Positions 1 to 6,832 of a DNA stretch of 64,000 nt are shown here, in pieces. The DNA comes from Bacillota bacterium (GTDB lineage Bacteria > Bacillota_E > JAJZYS01 > JAJYTV01), in NCBI GenBank assembly GCA_021845645.1, contig JAJZVM010000003.1:62001-126000 (forward strand), read 5' to 3'. The stretch's first letter is position 1; each line of letters starts with the position of its first letter. A program made the translations under genes and the position numbers. Below the pieces are notes generated by a model that ran no database searches, was not told the DNA's origin, and was given only the letters and a program-made list of their open reading frames with translations.

Positions 1-389
1 CTGCGCTCGTCTCCTCGCCGCTCGCCGATCGCGCAGATGGCCTGCGGCCGGCCGCTGTACGTCAGCTCGCGCCACATCTGGACAAGCGTTTCCGGCGGAA
101 ACTCGAGATCCGCATCGATGAAGGCGCAGAAGTCGGATGTGCTCGCCCGGAAGCCTGTCGCAACGGCCCCGCCCTTGCCGAGCGGCGTTTCGTGGCGCAG
201 CACGCCGAGCGGGTGGTCGGGGCACAATGCCGCCGCTTCGGCGAGGGTCCCGTCGGTCGACGCGTCGTCCACCACCAGAATGTCGTGGTCGACGCCGGCG
301 GAACGGAGTACCCGATGCACCGCACGAATGGCCGGACCGATGCGTCCCGCCTCGTTGCGCGCGGGAATGACGACCGTGAGTTGGGACAT
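1..389 (-). CDS. family 2 glycosyltransferase, N-terminal part (cut by window edge)
   Basis: The first 129 codons of a GT2 (GT-A fold) glycosyltransferase are visible; the rest lies beyond base 1. The protein opens MSQLTVVIPARNEAG, the usual first strand and nucleotide-binding loop of GT2 enzymes. ILVVDDASTDGT follows near residue 40, and FIDADLEF, containing the DxD metal/nucleotide-sugar motif, near residue 95. ATG at 389 is preceded by GGGGAGGG at good spacing. It is divergent from the glycosyltransferase operon that begins at 949, so it probably belongs to the same surface-polysaccharide or glycolipid locus. Members of this group often use UDP-glucose or dolichol/undecaprenyl phosphate, but donor and acceptor cannot be read from this fragment. 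Confidence 0.88.
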   Translation of the reverse strand, partial: MSQLTVVIPARNEAGRIGPAIRAVHRVLRSAGVDHDILVVDDASTDGTLAEAAALCPDHPLGVLRHETPLGKGGAVATGFRASTSDFCAFIDADLEFPPETLVQMWRELTYSGRPQAICAIGERRGDER

Positions 390-948
390 GCGCCTACCCT
401 CCCCGCTCGGACACCCCTCTTGCTCGTAGCGCCCCGGGAGAGAGGGGCGCAGTAGCACAGCGCGTGCAGGGAGTGCTCTCGCTGGAGTATCAGCGCATCC
501 CCGCACGGGCTCCGGCGAGGAAAGGGGACGCTTTGGCCGCGGCGGACCCAGTCCGCTCGCAAGGCCCGTCGTCTCCGGCCCACGGGGTTCAGGGCGACGC
601 CGCGGTCGCCGCGATGGTCTCGGGACCGTTGGCCGGACGACGGCAGGGCATGGCGCGACACCCGCTTGCGGGACCGCACAGGGCCGAGTCGCCCAGGTCA
701 CGGGTGTCGGCGTTGGGGAAGCGCCGCCCCTTCCGGCCTGCGCCCCTGACTGCGGTTCGTGCCGCCCTTGGCGAACGGGTGCAGCGCACAGGCGACATGG
801 GCGGTACGCGCCTTGCATGTCGGCTGGACGCGGGACGGCACGGATGGGATGGTCCGCGAAACCGCCGCGGATACGCCCTGTGAGACTGCGCGGGGCGACG
901 ACATGCGCTACCTTTCTGACACGAAGTGCGCTGTCGGAGGGAAACCCT
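390..948. other. intergenic region between divergent glycan genes, no gene seen
   Basis: About 560 bases separate the minus-strand glycosyltransferase from the operon starting at 949. Frames here are open but the translations are Arg/Pro/Ala-rich, lack recognisable domains and have no matching ribosome binding sites, as expected of random GC-rich DNA. The one structured element is an inverted repeat GCGCCCC/GGGGCGC at 429-450 with an 8-base loop. It lies upstream of the minus-strand gene and could be an operator or a short stem-loop. I could not pick convincing -10/-35 boxes. Confidence 0.5.
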
Positions 949-1542
949 GTGCGTGATACCGACACCAGCGAATCCTGGATCTCCTCGCGGCTCGCGGCGC
1001 GGAGCCGCAGACATTCGCCGCGCCACGCGGCGCGAGCCGGCCGGAAGGCGCCCCGCAGGCCGCGGCCGGAAGCCGAGGCCACCGCGCCCGAATTGCCTGA
1101 CCCGGCGCGCGGCATGGGCGAGAACCGCCCCTTGCAGGAACTCGCGGGCCAGCTGACGCAGGAGGACCTGCACTTTCTCGGTCGCCTGGTCGCCTTTCTG
1201 GCCGAGCAGAACGCGGCGGGTGCGCGCGGGATGGGGAACTGGACGCCGGCGGATCGGCAGGCGGCGGCGGCCAGCGAACCTGAGACGGCACGCGAGGCCG
1301 TCGTGATGGTGGTCGGGCCATGCGACGCGCGGGAGGAGTCGGAGGAGGTCGCGCGCGACATCGCAGCGGCACCGGGATTCGAACTTCTGCTGCACTCCTA
1401 TCGGGACGGCTACCACCACCTGGATGGCCGGACCGCGGACCCCCCGTCGCTTGCGGCATGGGTGGCCCGGCGCCCAGGCGTGGCCAGCGTCGAGCTCGAC
1501 CTCGACGTCCTGCGCGTCGTGCCGCGACTGGAGCAGCCATGA
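949..1542 (+). CDS. unknown protein, first gene of the glycosyltransferase operon
   Basis: 197 residues from GTG at 949, chosen because GGAGGG sits seven bases upstream and the predicted protein becomes ordinary from there. Residues 1-60 are Arg/Ala/Pro-rich and probably disordered. Residues 60-90 look helical (QLTQEDLHFLGRLVAFLAEQ). Residues ~110-197 alternate predicted strands and helices (AVVMVVGP, EESEEVARDIAAAP, ELLLHSYRDG, SVELDLDVLRVV), resembling a small ferredoxin-like regulatory or sensor domain. I do not recognise the family. Its stop overlaps the start of the next gene (ATGA), so it is translationally coupled to the membrane peptide and glycosyltransferase that follow and probably regulates or accompanies them. 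Confidence 0.7.
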   Translation: MRDTDTSESWISSRLAARSRRHSPRHAARAGRKAPRRPRPEAEATAPELPDPARGMGENRPLQELAGQLTQEDLHFLGRLVAFLAEQNAAGARGMGNWTPADRQAAAASEPETAREAVVMVVGPCDAREESEEVARDIAAAPGFELLLHSYRDGYHHLDGRTADPPSLAAWVARRPGVASVELDLDVLRVVPRLEQP

Positions 1543-1706
1543 AGGGGCTCTCCGCGGTCCTCGCCGTCCTGGCGGCGGGCCTCTGGCTGATGGTCATGGT
1601 CGGCATGTACTGGCTCATGGAGATCCTGCCGGTCACCGCGCTCTTCGGGCTTGCCGCATACTACGCGGTCGCCTCGTCGCGCCCTGGCCGCGTGTCGCGG
1701 CCGTGA
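1539..1706 (+). CDS. 55-residue membrane peptide in glycosyltransferase operon
   Basis: ATG at 1539 overlaps the upstream stop by four bases and the stop at 1704-1706 overlaps the GTG of the downstream glycosyltransferase, so the three genes are translationally coupled. The 55-aa product consists of two adjoining hydrophobic segments (about residues 3-22 and 25-43, with LWLMVMVGMYWLM between the halves) and a short Arg-rich tail. It is therefore an integral membrane micro-protein with both ends probably in the cytoplasm. I recognise no family. Its position between a possible sensor protein and a processive glycosyltransferase suggests an accessory subunit of that enzyme; this is inference. 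Confidence 0.65.
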   Translation: MKGLSAVLAVLAAGLWLMVMVGMYWLMEILPVTALFGLAAYYAVASSRPGRVSRP

Positions 1707-3877
1707 GCGAGCTGCGGGCGGAGGCGGCCGCGCTGCCATGGGTGCGCCTCGTGCCGCGGCGGCGGTTCGGCCGCGTCGTGGACCCGGTGTCGCCGGAAGC
1801 GGCGGCCCTGGTCGACCAGCGCACGGCGTTGCGCCTCGGCATCCTGCCGTTCGGCGTCTGGACGCACGGCCTTCTGGTGGCATGCATGGCCGATCCCCAA
1901 CCGGAGGCCCTCGCATTCCTGGAAGATGCGGCAGAGAGGGTCGCGTGGCTGCGCACGACGGAGGCGGACCTGGCGGCGGCGGTGCGTCGGGTGCTCGGCG
2001 GGCCGCTGCGCTTCGGGCAGTGGGCGGTGCGCCTGCGCCGAGCCACGGTCGGGCAGGTGCTATCGGCATTGGACGGCCAGCGCCGGTCCGGCGGGCGGAT
2101 CGGTGACATCCTCGTCAGCTCGGGCGCGATCACGAGCCGCGACAGAGCGGAGATTCTCGCGCGCCAGCAGGGTGTGCCGTTCGTCGACCTGCTCGCGGGC
2201 GATCTGCCTCAGCGCACCGACCTCTTTTCGCTAATGCCGGAAGCTTTCTGGCGGCGCGAGCGGGCGGTGCCGTTCGCTGAGAGCGGGCAGCGCCTCTACG
2301 TCGCCGCGGAGGACCCCGGCGCCTTTCGGCGCGTCCTTGCAAGACTCGAGCGGCGCAGCGGCCGCGAGGTGCGGCTCTTCGCCAGCGGCCGGCGCGACGT
2401 GGAACGCATGCTGGAGCGGCACTACCAGGGGGAGTACCTGAGGCAGAGCAGGGACACTCTGGCCGAGGTGCGGCCGGAGGACTCCGCGGTGCGCCTTCTG
2501 ACGGGCCCGCAGAGCGTCCTGGGCGTCGTCGCTCTCCTGTTGCTCGCCGTCGGGCTTTGGCGGGACACGTCGGCCGCCCTGCTTGGCCTCAGCGTCGCCA
2601 TCCAGGCCCTCTACCTCGGGCTGCTCGGCTTCAAGCTCTGGCTGGTGCGACGACCCACGAGAGGCATCGTGGAGCGGCATGTCACGGACGACGAGATCCG
2701 AGGCATGGATGCACGGCGTCTTCCGACCTACACGATCCTCGTGCCGCTGCGCGACGAAGCCGGTGTGCTGGGACAGCTGGTCGCCGCGCTCAGCCGCCTC
2801 GACTACCCGCAGGACCGCCTCGACATCAAGCTGCTGCTGGAGGAGGACGACCGGTCCACCCTTGCCGCGGCCCTGGCGCTGCGCCTGCCGGCCTGTGTCG
2901 AGATCGTGGTGCTGCCGGACGCCCAGCCGCGCACGAAGCCCAAGGCCTGCAACTACGGCCTCTTGCATGCGCGAGGGGAGTTCGTCGTCATCTATGACGC
3001 CGAGGACCTGCCCCAGCCCGACCAGATCAAGAAGGCTGTCGCCGCGTTCCGCACGGCGAGTTCCGACGTGGCCTGCGTACAGGCCAAGCTCTCCTACTAC
3101 AACCGCATGCAGAACTCGCTGACGCGGTGGTTCACGTCGGAATACGCCACATGGTTCGACCTCCTGCTTCCTGGGCTGCAGGCGGCCGGCATGCCGATTC
3201 CGCTGGGCGGCACCTCGAACCACCTGCGGGTCTCGGCGCTTCGGCAGGTGGGCGCATGGGACCCGTACAACGTCACCGAGGACGCCGACCTCGGCATCCG
3301 CCTGCACAAGGCGGGCTACCGGACGCTGCTCATCAACTCGGACACCTATGAGGAGGCCAACGCCGAGTTCGTCAACTGGGTCCGCCAGCGCTCGCGCTGG
3401 GTCAAGGGATATCTTCAGACCTGGCTCGTGCACATGCGCCATCCCATCCGCCTGTTCAGGGCGCTTGGGCTGCGCGGTTTCCTCGGGTTCCAGGCGATGA
3501 TCCTGGGCACGCCGCTGACCTTCATCCTCAATCCCCTGCTGTGGCTGGTCACGACCGCGTGGTTTCTCACCGCCGCGGGCGCCATCCAGGCCATGTTTCC
3601 CGCCTGGCTCTATTACACCGGCATGCTCAGCATGCTGTTCGGCAACTTCACCTTCGCCTATCTGAACATGATCGCCCTCGCCAGGCGCGGCGAGTGGAAC
3701 CTCATGGAGAGCGCCGCGATGTCTCCCGCGTACTGGATGCTGATGTCGATCGCCGCGTGGAAGGCGTTGCTGCAGATCGTGACGCGGCCATCCCACTGGG
3801 AGAAGACGGTCCACGGGCTATGGCGGCCGGGGACCGTGAAGGTGCTGGAAACGGGCTCGCAGGGCTTGGCGGACTGA
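1703..3877 (+). CDS. membrane glycosyltransferase 2 with N-terminal MshEN-like domain
   Basis: 724 residues from GTG at 1703 (GTGA overlap with the upstream stop). Residues ~1-245 resemble the GSPII_E/MshEN N-terminal domain: RIGDILVSSGAITSRDRAE followed by ARQQGVPFVDL is the signature spacing. Two hydrophobic segments (~280-320) precede a GT2 catalytic domain: TYTILVPLRDEAGVLGQL, DAED (DxD), VTEDADLG (acidic catalytic motif) and QRSRW (the QxxRW motif of processive enzymes). Four or so membrane helices close the protein. The architecture matches NfrB-type glycosyltransferases, where MshEN binds cyclic di-GMP; binding here is inferred from the family. It probably polymerises or exports an exopolysaccharide or modifies the cell surface. 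Confidence 0.88.
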   Translation: MSELRAEAAALPWVRLVPRRRFGRVVDPVSPEAAALVDQRTALRLGILPFGVWTHGLLVACMADPQPEALAFLEDAAERVAWLRTTEADLAAAVRRVLGGPLRFGQWAVRLRRATVGQVLSALDGQRRSGGRIGDILVSSGAITSRDRAEILARQQGVPFVDLLAGDLPQRTDLFSLMPEAFWRRERAVPFAESGQRLYVAAEDPGAFRRVLARLERRSGREVRLFASGRRDVERMLERHYQGEYLRQSRDTLAEVRPEDSAVRLLTGPQSVLGVVALLLLAVGLWRDTSAALLGLSVAIQALYLGLLGFKLWLVRRPTRGIVERHVTDDEIRGMDARRLPTYTILVPLRDEAGVLGQLVAALSRLDYPQDRLDIKLLLEEDDRSTLAAALALRLPACVEIVVLPDAQPRTKPKACNYGLLHARGEFVVIYDAEDLPQPDQIKKAVAAFRTASSDVACVQAKLSYYNRMQNSLTRWFTSEYATWFDLLLPGLQAAGMPIPLGGTSNHLRVSALRQVGAWDPYNVTEDADLGIRLHKAGYRTLLINSDTYEEANAEFVNWVRQRSRWVKGYLQTWLVHMRHPIRLFRALGLRGFLGFQAMILGTPLTFILNPLLWLVTTAWFLTAAGAIQAMFPAWLYYTGMLSMLFGNFTFAYLNMIALARRGEWNLMESAAMSPAYWMLMSIAAWKALLQIVTRPSHWEKTVHGLWRPGTVKVLETGSQGLAD

Positions 3878-5505
3878 TGGCGCGCAACATGCCGGATGCG
3901 GTGGTCGCTGCAGGCACCGCGGCGCTCAGAACGGAGGCGCCGCAGCGGGTGCGGGAGGATGTGCCGCTCGCGGTGCTGATTGCCGCCCTCGACTTCCTGA
4001 CTGGCCTCTACATCAACCTGCATCTCCACTACATCTCGGGCGACGCCCTGTCCCGCGTCGCGAACGCGTACGACGTCCTCTTCGGGCGCGATCCGCACCT
4101 GGCCGCGATCGGCTTCATCTGGAACCCCCTGCCGTCGCTGATGGAACTGCCGCTGCTCCTGTTCGCCGGCCGCTGGCCTGCCCTGGCTGCGGACGGCGTG
4201 GCGAGCCTGTTCGTGAGCGCGACCTTCGGCGGTATAGCGATCTACTACATCCTCAAGATCCAGCGGCGCCTGGAAGTGGGCCGCGGCGGGCGCGTCGCCC
4301 TGGCGCTGCTCTTCGCTGCGAACCCGATGGTGCTCTTCTACGCGGCGAACGGCATGAGCGATATGATGCTGGTCGGGGCGATGCTCGGCGCCGTCAGCGG
4401 GGCCCTCGGCTACCTGCGCGAGCACTCGCTGCACTCCCTGGTCGCGGCAGGCGTCTGGCTCGCCATAGCGTTCGGCATCCGCTACGAAGGAGCGCCGCTG
4501 GGCGTGTCCCTCGGCCTCGGGCTTGCGTTCGCCCTCTGGCGGCAGGGTGCGGGTCCGGCCGAGCTGAAGGGCGCGCTCCTCATCCTGCTCGCGCCGCTCC
4601 TCTATGTCTCAGGGGTGTGGATCTACCTCAACTGGCTGATCATGAAGCAGCCTCTCTACTTCCTGACATCGGTGTATGGGAATTTATCCCAGACGTCGCT
4701 CGGAAGCTACGTGCTGGCGGATGCCGCCCTGCAGTCCGCGAGGCACCACGTGGTCGGAACGCTGCTCTTCGTCGGCCACATGGCCTTCCTCTTCTGGCCG
4801 GTCTTCATCGGCATGGCCGTAGCGCTGGTGGTCGCCTTGTCGCGCCGCGGCGACCCGGCCGCAGCGCTGCTGATCGGCGCCACGCTCGGCATGCCGCTAC
4901 TGCAGGCGGCGCTGGTCTACGAGGGGCACAGCGGCGGCTGGGCGCGCTACTTCATCTACTACATCCCCAACGGCTTTCTGCTGCTGGCCTTTGCGGTGAG
5001 TCTGGTCCGGCGGCGGAGGCTAGGTACCCTGGCCCTTCTCCTGGCCGTAGTCCTCGCCATCGGGGGCGATCTCGGCAACTTCCACGAGGAAACGTCGTCA
5101 GACGTCGTGGGATATGGTGACATCGGCATCGTCCGGAGCCTTGCGAGGTCACAGCCGATCGAGATGTACGGCGACGCCGACGCCGTGGTGGGCTACCTCT
5201 CCGCCCATCCGCACATGAGCGTGCTGCTCGACTCCTACCTTGCCTACCCGGTCGTGCTGCGGGCGTACGATCCTGGTCGGCTGATCATCACATCCGACGT
5301 CGAGTTCATGAGCATTCTGAGCAACCCCGCCGGCCGCGTGGACGCGCTCCTCGTGCCGGAGCCGACGGACGTCGGAGCGCTCGACGCCGTCAACCGCCAG
5401 TGGCCGAAGCTGTGGCAGGGCAAGGTGTCTTGGGCGCACCTGATGAAGGCCTTCCCAGGCGCCACCGGCTGGCGCCTCTATGCCGTGGGACGGGGGGCGC
5501 CATGA
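3877..5505 (+). CDS. multi-spanning membrane protein, probable GT-C glycosyltransferase
   Basis: 542 residues; the ATG at 3877 shares a base with the stop of the glycosyltransferase before it (TGATG). About ten to twelve hydrophobic segments run from residue ~28 to ~410. A short soluble C-terminal domain follows (~430-542, DADAVVGYLSAHPHMSVLLD). An acidic residue in the first extracytoplasmic loop (ISGDALSRVANAYDVLFGRD) is in the position of the catalytic Asp of PMT/ArnT-like GT-C enzymes, which use lipid-linked sugars. It likely completes the surface-glycan operon 949-5505. Family assignment is by architecture only. Confidence 0.7.
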   Translation: MARNMPDAVVAAGTAALRTEAPQRVREDVPLAVLIAALDFLTGLYINLHLHYISGDALSRVANAYDVLFGRDPHLAAIGFIWNPLPSLMELPLLLFAGRWPALAADGVASLFVSATFGGIAIYYILKIQRRLEVGRGGRVALALLFAANPMVLFYAANGMSDMMLVGAMLGAVSGALGYLREHSLHSLVAAGVWLAIAFGIRYEGAPLGVSLGLGLAFALWRQGAGPAELKGALLILLAPLLYVSGVWIYLNWLIMKQPLYFLTSVYGNLSQTSLGSYVLADAALQSARHHVVGTLLFVGHMAFLFWPVFIGMAVALVVALSRRGDPAAALLIGATLGMPLLQAALVYEGHSGGWARYFIYYIPNGFLLLAFAVSLVRRRRLGTLALLLAVVLAIGGDLGNFHEETSSDVVGYGDIGIVRSLARSQPIEMYGDADAVVGYLSAHPHMSVLLDSYLAYPVVLRAYDPGRLIITSDVEFMSILSNPAGRVDALLVPEPTDVGALDAVNRQWPKLWQGKVSWAHLMKAFPGATGWRLYAVGRGAP

Positions 5506-5615
5506 CGGTTCCTTCGCGCGATACCGCCCTTGAGACCTTGTACGGTCCTCGGGCTGCTACTGCCCGGCCCTTCCTCGGCGGTTACGCTGTCGGCAGATAG
5601 GGGAGGGAGAGATCC

Positions 5616-5840
5616 ATGCGCATCTCGACGCGCCTGCCAGTGATCGCGGTGCTGGCTGTTCCGGCCGCGCTCGCCTTGGCGGCGCCAGCATTCGCGGCCG
5701 CGCCCAGCCAGCAGACGGGCGTGATCCAAAACCACTGGCACCGCAACCAGATGCCGGAGGTGCCGTATGCAGCGCTGCTGCCGCTCGCCGGTGTCGGCGC
5801 GGTCGTCCTCCTGCGCAGGCGGCGCGCCAAAGTCGGCTGA
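5616..5840 (+). CDS. tiny secreted protein with PEVPYAA C-terminal sorting-like signal (copy 1)
   Basis: 74 residues behind a strong GGGAGGGAGA ribosome binding site. Residues 1-28 are a signal peptide ending in AFAAAPS. Only about 17 residues follow (with NHWHRNQ) before MPEVPYAAL, then a second hydrophobic stretch (LLPLAGVGAVVLL) and a terminal RRRR cluster. This short-motif/transmembrane/Arg-cluster order is the tripartite layout of LPXTG and PEP-CTERM sorting signals, though neither consensus fits. The next gene (5925-6134) is a paralogue with the same C-terminus. No sortase or exosortase gene is in the window. Function unknown; a processed extracellular peptide or a wall-anchored micro-protein are both possible. 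Confidence 0.8.
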   Translation: MRISTRLPVIAVLAVPAALALAAPAFAAAPSQQTGVIQNHWHRNQMPEVPYAALLPLAGVGAVVLLRRRRAKVG

Positions 5841-5924
5841 CCCCTATCTCTGTGCGCAACGGGCGCCAGAACGGGCCCAATGACGGGCCGATCGCCCATC
5901 ACTACTACGGGGAGGAGTGATTCC

Positions 5925-6134
5925 ATGCGCATCTGGAGGCGACTTCCGCTGGTCGCGGCCCTGGGCGTCGCGGCCACGCTCGCCGCGGCGGCACCGGCCC
6001 TGGCCGCCGCGCCGTCGACGACCCTCACGAAGAACTGCAACCAGCTGCCGGAGGTTCCCTACGCGGCGCTGGTGCCGCTGGCCGGCATCGGTGCGGTGGT
6101 GCTGCTGCGCCGTCGGCACGCCCGCTCGCAATAG
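5925..6134 (+). CDS. tiny secreted protein with PEVPYAA C-terminal sorting-like signal (copy 2)
   Basis: 69 residues; ATG at 5925 is preceded by GGGGAGGAG. It has a signal peptide (RLPLVAALGVAATL, ALAAAPS), a linker of about a dozen residues with a single Cys (TKNCNQ), then LPEVPYAALVPLAG, GAVVLLRRR and a short basic tail. It is clearly a tandem duplicate of the gene at 5616: the N-terminus (MRI..RLP) and the C-terminal signal are conserved while the linker between them differs in length and sequence. That pattern suggests that the ends serve export and anchoring and the variable middle is the business part. A strong hairpin at 6159-6190 ends the unit. Confidence 0.8.
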   Translation: MRIWRRLPLVAALGVAATLAAAAPALAAAPSTTLTKNCNQLPEVPYAALVPLAGIGAVVLLRRRHARSQ

Positions 6135-6158
6135 ATCTCGCCCAGGGGATGACGCAGG

Positions 6159-6190
6159 TGCAGGCCCGCTGCAGGTGCAGCGGGCCTGCA
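6159..6190. terminator. bidirectional stem-loop terminator
   Basis: A perfect 14-bp inverted repeat (TGCAGGCCCGCTGC and its complement) with a four-base loop lies between the micro-protein pair on the plus strand and the methyltransferase on the minus strand. There is no obvious T-tract on either side, so termination strength is uncertain. Confidence 0.7.
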
Positions 6191-6208
6191 TGCCGGTTGG
6201 GGCCTGGG

Positions 6209-6799
6209 TTACGGCCGGCGGGCGAGCAGGCGGTAGGTGGAGCCGGGGCCGTGTGCGATCCGCTCCACGGCGAAGCCGCCTGCCACGAGAATGCTGGCGA
6301 GCTCCTCCGCGGCGATGCGGATCTCGAGCGGCGGGCCCATCGGCGTGTCCACCTTGTCCCACTCGACCAGCAGGAAGGCGCCACCCGGTCTCAGGATCCT
6401 GTGGACCTCGTCGCGCATCGCGTCGCGCTCCGGGATGTCGTGGAAGACGTGGGACATCAGGACGGCGTCCAGTTCGCCATCCGCGATCGGCAGGCGTGTC
6501 GCGTCGGCGCGCACGGTCTCGACGTTCTCGAGGCCTGCCTCGCGCGCCCTCCTGGCGACGAAGTCCAGCATGTCCTGCTGGCGGTCGACGGCGAGGACTC
6601 TCGCACCAGGCAGCAGGCGCGCCGCCGCGATGCTGAAGAAGCCGCTGCCGCAGCCGATATCGGCCAGGCTCCCGATGTCCTGGGGAAGGAACTCGCGCAG
6701 GACGTCCTCGGGCGGCATGTCCGCTCGGCGGCGATCCTCCATGGCGTGCAGGCGTGCGGGATCGAAGTGGCCTGGGCCGTGCCCGTGATGTGATGACAT
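6209..6799 (-). CDS. class I SAM-dependent methyltransferase
   Basis: 196 residues, the normal size for a minimal class I methyltransferase. The His-rich start (MSSHHGHGPGHFD) is followed by motif I LADIGCGSGFFS near residue 45, the acidic strand-2 end LAVDRQQDML, motif II region DAVLMSHVFHDIP and the post-motif LRPGGAFLLVEWD. The sequence is of the general Methyltransf_11/31 type often annotated as UbiE-like, but nothing identifies the substrate. It is the downstream neighbour of the MFS efflux gene on the same strand, with a 33-bp gap, so the two may share a transcript. Confidence 0.85.
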   Translation of the reverse strand: MSSHHGHGPGHFDPARLHAMEDRRRADMPPEDVLREFLPQDIGSLADIGCGSGFFSIAAARLLPGARVLAVDRQQDMLDFVARRAREAGLENVETVRADATRLPIADGELDAVLMSHVFHDIPERDAMRDEVHRILRPGGAFLLVEWDKVDTPMGPPLEIRIAAEELASILVAGGFAVERIAHGPGSTYRLLARRP

Positions 6800-6832
6800 G
6801 ACAGTCTCCTTCTCGGACCGATTGCCTCGATT

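Noticed and set aside
464..883. 139-codon open frame on the plus strand in the left intergenic region
   Set aside because: Arg/Pro/Ala-rich translation, no ribosome binding site, no recognisable fold; several other frames are equally open here.
2231..3814. Long open frame on the minus strand opposite the MshEN-glycosyltransferase
   Set aside because: Composition is His/Arg/Glu-rich with no domain; it is the antisense shadow of a well-supported gene. Long shadow frames of this kind are general in this GC-rich window (for example 11335-13950 minus, 26215-27750 minus, 30454-32118 plus, 43837-45768 plus, 48511-50094 plus, 62441-63943 minus).
5502..5600. 32-codon frame whose ATG overlaps the stop of the GT-C-like gene
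   Set aside because: ATGA overlap is suggestive of coupling, but the peptide has no hydrophobic or conserved character and is short enough to be chance.
5506..5615. Possible c-di-GMP riboswitch before the tandem micro-protein genes
   Set aside because: Looked for because of the MshEN enzyme next door, but the conserved GEMM motifs are not there.
5760..5840. LPXTG sortase signal in the micro-proteins
   Set aside because: The motif reads MPEVP/LPEVP with no Thr-Gly; the overall layout is similar but a canonical sortase A site is absent.
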